From Euryodendron excelsum (lineage: Eukaryota; Streptophyta; Magnoliopsida; Ericales; Pentaphylacaceae), in the NCBI GenBank assembly GCA_033060915.1, contig CM065397.1, positions 17,287,501 through 17,351,500 of the forward strand: a DNA stretch of 64,000 bases, in the 5' to 3' direction. The notes below the pieces were generated by a model, which was given only the letters and a program-made list of their open reading frames with translations, searched no databases and had not been told where the DNA came from. Made by a program: the position numbers and the translations under genes. The number at the start of each line of letters is the position of its first letter. Positions within the stretch are counted from its first letter, which is position 1. Below, in pieces: positions 26,848 to 38,026 of the stretch.

Positions 26848-26854
26848 TATATAA
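26848..26854 (+). promoter_or_regulatory. TATA box, upstream promoter copy
   Basis: TATATAA in a CCCC-TATATAA-TCTCAT context, matching the context of the downstream copy. It is about 900 bp before the start codon, and about 510 bp before the donor of the leader intron. Confidence 0.5.
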
Positions 26855-26894
26855 TCTCATCCACCACACCCTCCTTCACAAAACCCCCAGCTTA

Positions 26895-26898
<4 letters not shown>

Positions 26899-26959
<61 letters not shown>
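26899..26959. repeat. (CT)n microsatellite, about 30 units
   Basis: A pure CT run downstream of the first TATA box. CT-rich leaders are common in plant 5' UTRs; this run may be transcribed if the upstream promoter copy is used. Confidence 0.95.
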
Positions 26960-26961
<2 letters not shown>

Positions 26962-27045
26962 GTATAGTTGTATGTATACGCGCCTTTAACTCCTCAACCT
27001 GACTTTACCACTAAAACAATCTCTATCACTCATTCCTTTCCACCC

Positions 27046-27055
27046 TATATATAAG
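27046..27055 (+). promoter_or_regulatory. TATA box, downstream promoter copy
   Basis: TATATATAAG preceded by CACCC. It lies about 45 bp before the second CT run. The usual plant spacing would put transcription start near 27080. Confidence 0.6.
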
Positions 27056-27095
27056 CTAATCAACCACAACTTCATTCACAAACCCCAACTTTCAC

Positions 27096-27135
<40 letters not shown>

Positions 27136-27361
27136 TATTGGTGGGAAATAGCTGTCATTTGTGGTTGAATATCACCAGTTTCCTTCTACAAGAGAGAGAG
27201 TACTGAAGAACCATCTTTGCTCTTCTATATCCTCCTGGTATTCCTTGCTTGGGTATGAGCTCGGCTTGTAATTAAACATCAGTTACAACTCTCGGAGATT
27301 TTCTCTTTCTTTGGGTATCTACTTCAGCTCGTCATCTTGATACATAGCTACATCTGCGCAC

Positions 27362-27748
27362 GTGAGCTCTCTTTTTTCCTTGAACCTCTATTTCAATTTA
27401 CTTCTCTCTCATAAATTACAGCACACACATATACATACATACATACGATCGATGCATGTAACAGATAAAGATTGTTAGAATTACACTAAAATAGCTGGAA
27501 AGAATTTTTGAATGTTGCAATGGTATTATAACATAGGGTTCTAAGCACTTCACGGCTGGGGCATTTTGACCATTCCACCTAATTTGGTTAGCAACTAATT
27601 CGGGAAGCTAGAGAACCAATGGCTTTAAGCTTTTATCATCTTGTTAAAGCATGCATTTTTTCTTAGCAGAATCCTATTATACCTTAATTAGAAGCTTTCG
27701 ATTTTGACTCTCTCTCTCTCTCTGTCTCTATCTCTCTTCCCTTTGCAG
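27362..27748 (+). other. Predicted 5' UTR intron of the ACR3-like gene
   Basis: A GTGAGC donor follows CATCTGCGCAC, and a CTTTGCAG acceptor lies one base before the start codon at 27750. Introns just before the ATG are common in plant genes and often raise expression; its use here is inferred from splice-site quality only. Confidence 0.55.
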
Positions 27749-27749
27749 A

Positions 27750-28238
27750 ATGAATAAAGTTTGTTGGCCTTACTTTGATCCCGAGTTTGATAGTCTCGCT
27801 GAGAGGATATACGGTCCAACGTAAGTATTTTACCAAACCCGCTATGCTTCCCACCATTCGTTGATCTAGATTGATCATTATAAATTTCTCAACTCAGCGA
27901 TTTAGTTAGTCTTTTTGTGTTGCTTGCAGTTGCAGAGTTTCCATTGACAACGAAAGCTTAGAACACTGCACCGTAGTAAAGGTAAGCGTGTGAGGATTGT
28001 GTTTGGTTGTGTTAAGAGAGAGATGGCTGGAGAGGGTAGCTAATTAGGTCTTAGTGTGTTTATTGCAGGTAGATAGTGTAAACAAAAAGGGTCTCCTTCT
28101 AGAAGTGGTGCAAGTTCTGACAGATATGAACCTCACCATTTCTAAGGGCTTCATATCCTCTGATGCAGGATGGTTCATGGATGGTATATATATGTTCTTC
28201 CTTACCATTTTTAACACTTGATTTGTATTACCACAAAG

Positions 28239-28270
<32 letters not shown>

Positions 28271-30195
28271 GTATTCAAGCTTCGTGACCGGCTAATTTGT
28301 GGATGTTTTTGCAGTTTTTCACGTCAAAGATGTGCATGGCAACAAACTTACAGACCAAAGAGTCCTTAATTATATCCAGAAGGTAACACAATTTGATTCA
28401 TCTAACAGATACGAGTAGTACTATACATATATAATTCTAATATACAATGATTACCTTTTATTTGAAAAAGAAAACACCCACATTTTTTACTGATAATTTT
28501 AAAATGCTACTATCACATTATTCTGTCTAGAATTTTTAGAAGAATAGCATTTGCCAATAGATATACGTACTTAAATCTATTGAATTAATACTGAACTTAT
28601 ACATGATTTTCATAATTTATGCACCTCTAATGTGAGAAACCATATATGCAGGCTCTAGGAACAACTAGAGAGGCCCCAAAAGTAAAGGCTTGTGCCGGCA
28701 AGCTGTTTGAATCATACCAACCTCACAGTGAGCACACAGCCATTGAAATGTCAGGGACAGATAGGCCAGGTCTCTTCTCCGAGATATCGGCAGCCCTAGC
28801 TGAGCTGCAATGCAACATAGTGGAAGCTCATGCATGGAGCCACAATGCACGTTTGGCTTGTGTTGCCTACATCTCCGACCAATCTACCGACAGCCCAATC
28901 GATCACCGCCGCCTTGCCGCCATTGAAGACCACCTCACCACCGTCCTCCGGGCAACTAAGGCCCCGAGCCCTGCCGGAGACTTCACCAACCAGCAAGAAG
29001 TGAAAACTGCAGGGCTTCCCGAAGGGGAAGGCACTGTGACCACGGTGGAACGCCGGCTGCATCAGCTCATGCTTTTGGCTAGGGACTTCGATAGGCCATC
29101 CCGGCCGACGAGCTCACCCATGATGAAACTGGGATCGGACCGTGATGAGGAAGGGAGGAAGCATAGTGTGTCGATCGAGAGTTGTAGCGAAAAGGGGTAC
29201 TCGATTGTCACCGTGCAGTGTAGGGATCGGACAAGGCTTATGTTCGACACGGTTTGCACCCTAACCGACATGCAATACGTAATTTTTCATGCTTCGGTGG
29301 ATTCTCATGGCGGTTACGCATTTCAGGTATATATATGTGTAAGCCAGCTAATTTACATGTATGTATGTAATATTATACAAAATTTTCATACAAATACAAA
29401 TTGACATGAATCATCCAATTTCTATCACTTCAAAACAAACAAACAAAAGGATCATAAGCTTTTCTTTCGCATAAAATATGTCACTGTAAACACAAACAGT
29501 ACAAGGCGCGCGGCTAGCATTGATCCTAATGCTTATAGAATCAAAACTATTAAACTATATTTGTATGGTTTCCTAATTAACTAGTTTCTTTAGGTATTTA
29601 TTTCCTATGTTCTATTACTTGTCACCACTCATCTTATACAATGCATTACGATATTTTACAGGAGTACTTTATACGGCACATAGACGGGTGCGCCTTGAAC
29701 ACAGAGGGTGAGAAGGAGCGAGTTATTAAATGTTTAGAGGCCGCCATAGAACGCCGGGTTTGTGAGGTGAGGCCTATACCTAAAACCCACAGCTGAATTT
29801 TTCTTACTAGAAAGACTTGAAGAAATTCTAATCCTCGACCTAATTTTCTCCATGCACAGGGGGTTCGGCTAGAGTTATGTGCAAAGAACAGGGTAGGGTT
29901 ACTGTCCGATATAACCCGGGTTCTCCGAGAAAACGGCCTAGCTGTTGTCCGAGCAGACGTAGCAACACAAGGAGGGAAGGCAGTGAATGCTTTCTACGTC
30001 CGAGACGTTTCAGGCAACGACGTGGACATGGAGTTCATCGAGTCGATTAAAAGAGAGATGGGGCCTATAGATCTAGCAGTCAAGAACGAAATGTTTCTAA
30101 TCCCGAGCTCACCGGAAAAGCCTCGCTTCTCCGTCGGTGACATACTGAAACCCCAGATTGATCGCTTCTCTCCCAACTTTGTTGCAATCAAGTGA
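27750..30195 (+). CDS. ACR3-like protein with four ACT domains
   Basis: Exons: 27750-27820, 27936-27981, 28069-28183, 28315-28382, 28652-29326, 29662-29766 and 29860-30195. All are GT-AG and in frame, giving 471 residues. The start MNKVCWPYFDPEFDSLAERI matches the conserved N-terminus of plant ACT-domain-repeat proteins of the ACR3 type. ACT domains begin near residues 36 (VKVDSVNKKGLLLEVVQVL), 125 (TDRPGLFSEISAAL), 285 (RDRTRLMFDTVCTL) and 362 (KNRVGLLSDITRVL). ACT domains usually bind small ligands such as amino acids; ACR proteins carry no catalytic domain and are thought to act as sensors or regulators. Exon 2 has two acceptors six bases apart; the downstream one keeps the family spacing. 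The stretch between ACT2 and ACT3 is somewhat long. An AATAAA signal follows at 30262. Confidence 0.92.
28240..28267. repeat. (CA)n microsatellite in an ACR3-like intron
   Basis: An interrupted ACAC run in the third coding intron, 48 bp before the exon at 28315. Confidence 0.85.
28504..28551. mobile_element. Shortened MITE copy C in an ACR3-like intron
   Basis: It starts ATGCTA and ends ATAGCAT around a CACATTATTCTGT core, matching the outer parts of MITE copies A and B with the middle missing. It lies in the intron 28383-28651. Confidence 0.45.
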
Positions 30196-30261
30196 TGTAA
30201 ATACTTAGCCGGGTATATACCATGGTATATAAATTAGTTCAGAGAATGAACTTTGCGCATA

Positions 30262-30267
30262 AATAAA
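30262..30267 (+). terminator. Likely polyadenylation signal of the ACR3-like gene
   Basis: AATAAA 67 bases after the stop codon, with T/G-rich sequence downstream. The convergent GT47 gene ends at 30577, so both 3' UTRs share about 380 bp and may overlap. Confidence 0.6.
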
Positions 30268-30576
30268 CACATGTTGTAATCTTGTTGAATCAATTGTAAC
30301 CTATCTAGCTAGTCTTGTAAATATAGAGGTTCAACATCACATGATCTAGTATTCGTTGTCTCTAGGGTTGTAAAACAATTATAAATTCTATGAACAAAGC
30401 AATTTCATAACCAAAAACCCTTGTGTTGAGTTCATACTATTTTACATGTTTTTTTTTATTTTTTTATTATAGGTACGGGTGGGGGCACCATTACTATTGG
30501 GCTAACCCCATTCCTCTGATACCGGCTAACATTGGCTAATTTTGTAATCACTACCACATTACCTTACATTGTGTAT

Positions 30577-33500
30577 CTATCCTAGTCTTATATTCATTCT
30601 CCTAAGCCATACAGAGTGTAATATCATATGAAACACATCAAATCTCTTGGCTGGCTGGTTCAACACAAAATGCTTCCTCACAGCTCTTAAATCTTCCTTC
30701 ATTTTCCTGTACTTCTCTTCCGGGACAGCCATCAACACCTCCTTCAACCGTGGAATGTCTGAAATCTCAACCTGTATCGAAAACGCCTCCCATCGTAACA
30801 CATCACTAAACGGCAACACATAGTGATCTGACAAGATCACCGGGACGCATTCAGCATAAATGGCCTCAACTATTCTAGGGCTAGCCACTTCATGACCGCT
30901 CGGACAAAGGCAGAACTTGGATTGAAGCATGAAAGAGTAGTAATCCAGGTCCTTGGGGAGGTATTCGTAAACTTGGAGAGCGGTGTCACGGTCTTTCCAG
31001 TGGTGGAGGAGGATGGGGCGGATGGGACCGTGGAGTCCGCCGGCAAAGAAGGCAAGGTGGGGCCGGGGCCTGTCTGGTGGCGGAGGGGAGATGAGTTTGG
31101 GGGAGATATTGCCATCGAGTAGATGGATTTCAGGCAGGCTGACATCTTTTCGGGGTTTGAATCCTTCGGAGGAGTTGGCATTGCACAGGACACGGATGGA
31201 TGTGTTGTGGAGCTGTGGGTTGCCTTGTGAGGCAATCGGAGCCTGAAATGGTTGGAAAAACAAAGTTGCTATGAGATTGAGGGGATATACTGGACAATGA
31301 TTATATATTTGAATTAGGTTAGCTTAGGTAATTAAGGATTTAAAAGTTATCATATATGACCATCACATCCGTGCGATGCTCATTATGAACTTCTATAAGT
31401 TCAACATAAATACTAAAATCATAATGGCCGTCATAAGTGTGACTGTCACGTGCAATACTTTCTCTTTCTTTTAATTCCTTTTAACATTCTGAATTCACTG
31501 CACACAATAATTTTAGGTTTCTTTTATACGAATCTAAATCTTCTGTCTCATTTACTGTCTCTTTCACTCGTGTTTCTTTTGACAAACATCATCATATGGA
31601 ATAATTAGAAAACTATGTGAGAAGAAAAATTTCTTTACTAGTCGTCATATTTATCGCAAGTGAATATAGTAACAAATAATATTGAGGGGACAGAGATTAA
31701 ACACAAAAATGAGGTAGATGACTTGGATTCCCATTACATGTGAATATGTGAACAAATAATTTTATATAGTCATGTTGAATGGAGCTATTAATTAGAGACA
31801 ACAAAAGTTGCCTTTGATAACTTCTCCATTCTTGTTATTTCAAGAAACTCTAAGATGACCAAATCATGCACTGCAAGCGGCTATTTTTCTAATTTTCTCA
31901 ATTTATTTGATGAATATTTACTCCAATTACCATTAAAAAAAACAAGCAAACTACTGCTATACAAATAATTTTTTTTTGTACAAAATGATGAGGATGTTCA
32001 TGTCACTTTTCTTTAAAGAAAATCACCCACTATTTTAAGTTATAATTTCAAACATACCACTGTCACAACCACAATATTCTGGCATATGTTTTTGTAAAAT
32101 TTTTTGTAAGAGTATAATTTTCCTAAATCAATTCAAGTACTTAATTAACACCAGTTTCATATAAGAAAACAAGAAGGAAATAAAAGTGAGAAGAGATGAA
32201 AAGGGACTTACCCAATCATGACAAGAAAGTATGAAGTGGTCAGCCCCATGAGTTCTATTCCAGAAGGGGTGTTTGGTGGAGATGACCCTCACGTAATCAG
32301 ACACGAAGTCTCTGAGCGGGCTAAGGTCGTAATTAGAGAGAGGCTTGTAGAGGTACTTGACCATCCATGTCACACTGAAGGGCATGAAGTAAACGTGCGC
32401 ACGGTGCGCATCCCTTGTCGTGAACCTCCGGCCAGCAACGCCGTGCTCCATCTCGTGTATGAATCTCCCCTCCGTCGTGTATATGTCCTTGCAGGGCCCG
32501 TCGTGGACTATGGGTAGGTCCCCTTCTTCGTACACGTACACCTTGAATCTTCTTTCCATCTCTACAAAACTCCTGTAAAATTTTGAACATAGGCCAAGGT
32601 TAATTAAAATGGGCATTTCGCCTAAAAGTTGAGGCAGTGGGGTGGCTATTGATCTGGCTGACCGGGCGGCTAGGGCTCAAGCCAGCTCTATCCTAAAAAT
32701 AATTCCTATCGAGTTTTAAAATAAATTTTAATATTATTTAAAATAAAAATTATATGCTCAAGCCGATCCATTTATCTCACAAAAATTTTAGTAAATAATT
32801 TTTTTTTCTAAACATAATATTCAATAACATAATATTTAAGCCCGTTGAATAATACAATTGGACCTACAAATATTTTCAAATCTTTCAAATAATGGACAAA
32901 GTTGGACCGAGTCTAGTCGGCCATCAAACCCATAGTCACCCTATGCCCACTCCACAAAAAAAAAAAAAAAAAAACGGGGTTGAGTTGCCAAAAATAACAT
33001 CTGTTATCATGAGTAGCAAAGCGGCTTTTATGCAGAAGCTGAATGGAGGGAATTGACGAGTAGGCGCACTTAGCACACCCCATGCGTCAAGCAGAAGGAA
33101 AGTAGTTAAAAGGCTTAATTTGTTTGACGTTTTGGTTGTGACTTAGAAGGAAAGTTGTTAAAAGGCAAACAAAAGCTTTTCGAATTCTATATATATACAT
33201 ACATACATACATATACACTATACCCCCACCCAAATCAAATTGATTATCGGTTTGAAAAAGGCTTACTGATAAAATGCGCCGGGGTTATGGTAGATGTCAG
33301 CGGTGAGTACGTCACCGTCGTGGAGGTTCGATGAGAGGTTTGGACGCGAAGCCGCCTTCCGAATCGCAGCTCTTGCTCGAGCTAGTCCTCGCTCGAGTCC
33401 TCGGTCTTCTTTTCTCTGCAATTGTGACATCACTCGATCAAATAATACCTTGGACATTCAAACAACACCGAGAGAGAGAGAGAGAGAGCCATATATACAG

Positions 33501-34196
33501 CTAGATATACTTATACTTTTATGTATGTAATTAAAAGTTCAAATCATACGGAGGGCTGTATCAGTTTCCCAATTATATACGAGTGTGTATATATGTATAT
33601 ATGTATGAATGCATCCATCTGAGTGTAAGGTTTTGGATTTGGACTTCTACAATGACGCTTTAGGGAGGGTTCTGCGTAAACTTAAACTGATCATAAACAG
33701 ATATCGAGCTCTGCGTAATCTCAAATTGATTGCGTACAAACAAATATGGAGAGAGAGAGAGACGTAGAAATTATACAATGAGCTTTCAGTTTCTCAGTTA
33801 GGCATTGCATTAATTACTCACTCTGCAATCTCACATCGGATTTACAGAAATAGATATCCAGTAATTCAATAAATCTATAAATGCATGTAATATTTGGAGA
33901 GAGAGAGAGAGAGAGAGAGAGGGATAAAAATGAATCCTTACAATGAGAGTCCGGTTTCTGAACCGACGCTTGACGGATGAACCAGCGCCGGATCGTTCGG
34001 ATAAAACAGCTCGAAACTCATCGGTAGTGCCTGTAACCTTCGTCTGCAACTTCACAATCGGCACTATGAATTTTGATTTCGATGCAGTGAAGAACAGAAA
34101 CGAACTGAAATGGCCTGAAACAATGAAAACCACGACGACAGAGAGAACAAAAACCGAGGCAATCATAGAAGCAGAGACTCTATAGTTCGCCTTCAT
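30577..34196 (-). CDS. GT47 exostosin-like glycosyltransferase
   Basis: Exons in reading order: 34196-33942, 33415-33267, 32572-32212 and 31242-30577. All junctions are GT-AG and in frame, giving 476 residues. The N-terminus is a short basic stretch and one membrane segment (about residues 11-35), as in type II Golgi proteins. After a stem with Asn-Arg-Thr comes the exostosin domain: FKVYVYEEGDLPIVHDGPC, YTTEGRFIHEME, HFILSCHDW, then LAFFAGGLHGPIRP, SKFCLCPSGHEVASPRIVEA and AKRFDVFHMILHS. This order matches plant GT47 proteins of the At5g03795 group, inverting enzymes that add sugars to cell-wall polysaccharides or proteoglycans. Donor and acceptor sugars cannot be told from sequence. It appears complete and is convergent with the ACR3-like gene. 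Confidence 0.93.
31955..32115. mobile_element. MITE copy D in a GT47 intron
   Basis: The left side reads TGCTATACAAATAATTTTTT, as in the reverse complement of the right side of copy A. The right side ends in TTTTTGTAAGAGTATAA. It lies inside intron 31243-32211. Ends are less exact than in copies A and B. Confidence 0.5.
32640..32945. mobile_element. Possible hAT-type MITE in a GT47 intron
   Basis: The left side has GGGGTGGCTATTG; the right side, reverse complemented, has AGGGTGACTATGG. Inverted ends of this kind with GC-rich inner parts resemble decayed hAT elements. No target duplication was found. It lies within intron 32573-33266. Confidence 0.35.
33897..33922. repeat. (GA)n microsatellite in a GT47 intron
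   Basis: A GA run just inside the first intron, about 20 bases from the donor. On the coding strand it reads as a CT run. Confidence 0.9.
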
Positions 34197-34320
34197 CTCA
34201 AAATCTTCTCTCTCTCTCTTATAAGTAATTTCGGAATATGAAGATGAAAAAATGGGTGGCAATGTCGACAGAATGAATTGGAAAGTGGGGATGTGTGGTC
34301 TCTCTCTCTCTGAATGTTGA

Positions 34321-34328
34321 AATTTATA
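34321..34328 (-). promoter_or_regulatory. Likely TATA box of the GT47 gene
   Basis: On the minus strand TCTATAAATT lies about 130 bases before the start codon. It is followed by a GA-rich leader with two GA tracts. Spacing and context fit a plant core promoter. Confidence 0.55.
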
Positions 34329-34403
34329 GAAGAGAGAAGGGCTTTGTACGCGTGATATTACAGAGCATTTTACCAGACCCACCCTGTAACATTTCGTTCT
34401 GTA

Positions 34404-34566
34404 ATGCTATATTAAGAAAATTTATATAGAATTTTTGTATAAAATGACGTGGTTTATTAAGAGTTATTTATTTTAAAACAGAAAATCTATTTGATGGCTT
34501 TTACTTATAAAAAAAAAATAATATTGACACATCATTCTGTGAGATTTTCTGTATAAATTTAGTATT
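34404..34566. mobile_element. MITE copy B upstream of the GT47 gene
   Basis: It begins ATGCTATATTAAG and ends in TAAATTTAGTAT, with AAAATGACGTG and CACATCATTCTGT as inverted inner blocks. Length and structure match copy A (25136-25298). It sits about 75 bp upstream of the predicted TATA box. Confidence 0.55.
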
Positions 34567-36532
34567 TCAGTTTCTTTTTAAGGAACCCACCCTGTTTTGA
34601 ATGTATTTACTAAATCCAGCTTAAGGGTTCACAATTTATGGTTATATTGTTGCATCTATTTATCATTATATATGTGTTATTTATATTGAGAATACCAGAA
34701 AAAAAAATGTTTCTTTAGCCTTATTAATTGCCAAATAAAACTTATACATTATCAAGGTTAATTTGAAGGTATTATTATCATTTTCCGAGTAAAAAACATG
34801 TGCCAAACCACCTAACTAAAAAAATTGACAAAAAAGTTTTTACAATAGATTACCAAACACTTTAATCAAGTTTTTTTTTTTTTTTTTAAACCAGCTTATT
34901 CATTATATTTTTTTAAGCAACTTATTCAACAACCGAAAAAAAAAAAAAAAAAACTGTTTTGAACGGGGCTTAGAGTGAGAGAAGGAGATGTTGGTTCGGC
35001 TAAGAGAGAAACAAAAGCTATTAAGAGAGAAAGGAGTGGGTTTAGCGAGAATGATGTTTTGAATCCTGTTGGTTTAAAGAGAATGACGTTTTGAAGCGGG
35101 TGGGTTTAAAAAACCTGTTTTGAAATCTACTGATATTTGTTTGAAGTCGTAGGTTCAAAACACAATTAGGAACTGATTGAGTTTGGTGAAGAAAAAAAAA
35201 AAATCCGTTTACACGTAAGATTTGGTAAAAAAAAAAAAAAAAAAAAAAATGGAAAAATATCTGGATAGAGTCGATACTATGAAATGAAATGGAATCACGA
35301 ATTTAGCCCTTAATGAACTGAAATGAAAATGATGTATAACTGGCCATTGAACTGCAATTGACCAACTTTACTCTTAATTATTTGGAACATACAGTTATAC
35401 ATAATTTCATTTCTTAAAAATTTATTAGACGTCATCGTCACATGTATTGTACATGATCATTACATATGATATAGCGGCCACTATGATCTTAACACTTAGG
35501 GTAGGTCTTATATATTTTTGTAAATACTCATATCCCAATAGACATCGCATGAATATAACTATCAATGTAATAACCTATTTTAAACCCATTTTCTAGCTCA
35601 TACAGACAAGACAATGGAATCGATGTTAAATACAAATAAGTATCACTCAACTATGTCTAAGAAAATTGTGGTGAGAAATAAAATTGTAATAAATAGCAGT
35701 TTTTGTCTTTGGATATTGGGCTTTTTCTCTCTTCCTTAAAAAAAAAAACCTACAACACCACTGTTTGCCACCGTCTATTCTTATTTCCTTAGGCACATGT
35801 GCGGGGGTTTTATATGTATTTATTGATGTAAGCCCCACCACCTTGTGTCCAATAGATTAAAAAAACTTAGTAGGAAACCATGGTGGTTGTAGCATTACTC
35901 ATTTTTGTTTTCATTAAGATTTTGTTTCAGTTTATATTTGGTTGTCTCTCAACATAAATATGAAGCATTGATGTTGATTAACCACATAGAAAAACAATAA
36001 AACAAATAGATTTCTTTCAAACCCATTCTTTTGGAAGTCACATTTTTTACAGCTTTATACACAATTATAAATTAAATTTTACTACATTTTTTAACTCAGA
36101 ATTGAAAACATCAATTTTCCTTCTTGTTTCATTTTTTTTGAGTCTCAATTTTATGCAAAAATGGGTATTATTCAATCATATTTAACTTCAATTGGGTACA
36201 TGAACATACAATGAAACATTTAAAGCCATGCTTCAAGTTGATTTGAAAATACTATAAATTTTTACCTGATTGAAAAACCCAGCATGTGTTTAACTAATAG
36301 TTCATAGTGATTCTACAATTAATACAAAATGACTGACATGCAAATTTGGGTAGTTTTGGTTTCATCTTCTTATGAAAAGACCAGATCATTATCATTGAAG
36401 TTCTATTAGCTATATTAAGAGGACAATGACTTATGATATAGAGGCTTTCAATGGCCATGGAAGCAGTAGAGAAGCATTTGTAATAAGAAAAATGTTATGC
36501 ATAAACTGCTAAACAAATATATTGTTGGGGAT
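34567..36532. other. AT-rich spacer between the GT47 promoter and the transposon nest
   Basis: No gene is supported. It holds long A and T runs (near 34870, 34940, 35230), a short duplicated GAGAATGA(T/C)GTTTTGAA motif near 35049 and 35088, and otherwise unremarkable AT-rich DNA. Confidence 0.5.
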
Positions 36533-36776
36533 GTGGAGGAAATCAGGAACAATGTTGTGGTTTTGAGGCGTATCAATAAACATTATCTTTAAAGTGATAT
36601 TCGCCTAGCTGCCAGGTTGATAGCGATTCATTTCAAAGATATAACAAAGTCGCCTGAAATCTATAGACTTCCCTTTAAACAAGCCTTTGATCTATTATAT
36701 TACACCCACTGCTTTCTAATTCATGTTAATTGACCTACTTAACAACACAAGCTATATCGTTAAGAAATCTCCAACA
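36533..36776 (-). repeat. LTR of copia element 1 (3' LTR in minus orientation)
   Basis: Read on the minus strand the segment starts TGTTGGAGATTTC and ends CATCCCCAACA, with TG...CA ends and a short inverted TGTTGG. Directly before it on the minus strand is a purine-rich AAGTGGGGA, as expected for the polypurine tract next to a 3' LTR. Pol remnants on the same strand lie just upstream (37310-38014). Length is 244 bp. A related segment occurs at 63764-63890. Confidence 0.65.
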
Positions 36777-36786
36777 ATCCCCACTT
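36777..36786 (-). other. Polypurine tract of copia element 1
   Basis: AAGTGGGGAT on the minus strand abuts the LTR start TGTTGG. In retroelements this tract primes plus-strand DNA synthesis. Confidence 0.55.
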
Positions 36787-37309
36787 AGCTTGTAATGTTA
36801 AAGTTGAAATTTAATACTAATAGTATCATGAAGAAAAGAAAGTGTCTTTTGACTTGAACCTTTAAGTAGTGTAAGTATTTCAAAGCTGTAATAGTCATTT
36901 GTGGCCTTACGTTTTAAACCAAGATCGTTATATGGTAAAGTCGGAAACACCATACATATGGTATTATAGACTTTCAACAAGTTCACAAAATGTTTAGCAC
37001 TATTATGGCAATGTGTTACACCCTGGTTTCATGAACATTTACAAAGTAAACCCTACACTTTCGTTAGAAGTGGCTCCACTTCCAATGATCACATAAGTAA
37101 AGTTTCCTCCATGTTCCATTGCTAGATAAATTCTTTGAACTTCATTAAAAGTAACAATACTCATCCTCAATACTGCAACTTCTAGCACTTATCTCTTTGG
37201 AATGGATAAAATAATTTGAGTGCGACAATAGTCCCTTATCAAAAACCTGTTATTACCCATTAAACTTTATACTAGTTGTAGTGCTAGCAAATTGTTGGGG
37301 TTCCTATTG
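36787..37309 (-). other. 3' non-coding part of copia element 1
   Basis: It lies between the end of the recognisable pol reading and the polypurine tract. No conserved protein is seen in it. Confidence 0.4.
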
Positions 37310-38014
37310 CTGATGACTTTTAGAAATGGTTTCAATCCCATTCTTATGGATGTGATTTTTATAAATCTCTCTCGAGTTACTTTTTATTTTTTTAGTTATA
37401 AATTACCTGTCATAAGTAATGACAATCACCATCCAAAATCTAGTATTTGGCATACTCACATCTTAGACTCATTATGTCTAGATATGCCATTATACGCATA
37501 GTTATATACCCTAGACATTGTAGTCTCCACATCACAATGCAAAGAAATGACTAGCATCAGTTGTGGCCATAACTCTTTATTCATTGACAAACCCTGTAAT
37601 ATTGCAGACTTTATGGTAAAATATCTATAAATATTGTTTCTTAATAGCCCATAAAATAGTCCATCCACCAAGTTAAAAATGCTAACCCAAAGTTGATATA
37701 TCATCACTTGCATTAGTGATAAAAACCGATATTAATATATACTTCTAGTATCATTAGAAATTTTATGAAATATCCTAACTCATTAACCTGTTTAGAATTT
37801 TTCAAGTACATTGCCAAAACTATTCCAATAGTGTTCACTGAGGTCACTTATATACCTTAGAATTTTTCAAATTGCAAATACTATATTTGGCCTAGTGCAC
37901 TGCAAAGCATATATCAAGATACCTATTGCACTAACATACTTCCAAAATTTTTATGTAGTCTAAGAGAAGAATCACATGCGATGCTCACTTCATTAAATTC
38001 CAAACCTAAATTTA
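37310..38014 (-). pseudogene. Copia pol fragment, RNase H region (element 1, left half)
   Basis: Minus-strand translation, with frameshifts and stops, gives pieces typical of Ty1/copia pol: SSLRLHKNFG, then SAIGILIYALQCTRPNI, later SLHCDVETTMSRVYNYAYNG followed by SRH (RNase H core), and ERFIKITSIRMGLKPF near the C-terminus. The order along the minus strand is correct. Reading breaks at the right edge, where the CACTA-ended block begins; the upstream part of the same gene resumes at 52768-53110. Not functional. Confidence 0.75.
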
Positions 38015-38026
38015 AACTACAAGAAA
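38015..38026 (+). repeat. Left terminal inverted repeat of the CACTA element
   Basis: AACTACAAGAAA; the first base differs from the CACTA consensus. It pairs with the right end at 52756-52767 at 10 of 12 positions. Confidence 0.6.

Larger units (their letters stand above)
26790..27135 (+). promoter_or_regulatory. Duplicated core promoter and CT-rich leader of the ACR3-like gene
   Basis: Two similar blocks about 201 bp apart share the same order: AACCTGAC, ACCACT/ATCACT with CATT(T/C)C, a TATA box, a CCAAC/CCCCA(A/G)C stretch, then a long CT run. The first TATA is at 26848-26854 with CT run 26899-26959. The second is at 27046-27055 with CT run 27100-27132. Either could start transcription; the downstream box is nearer the leader exon that ends at 27361. 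Confidence 0.65.
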
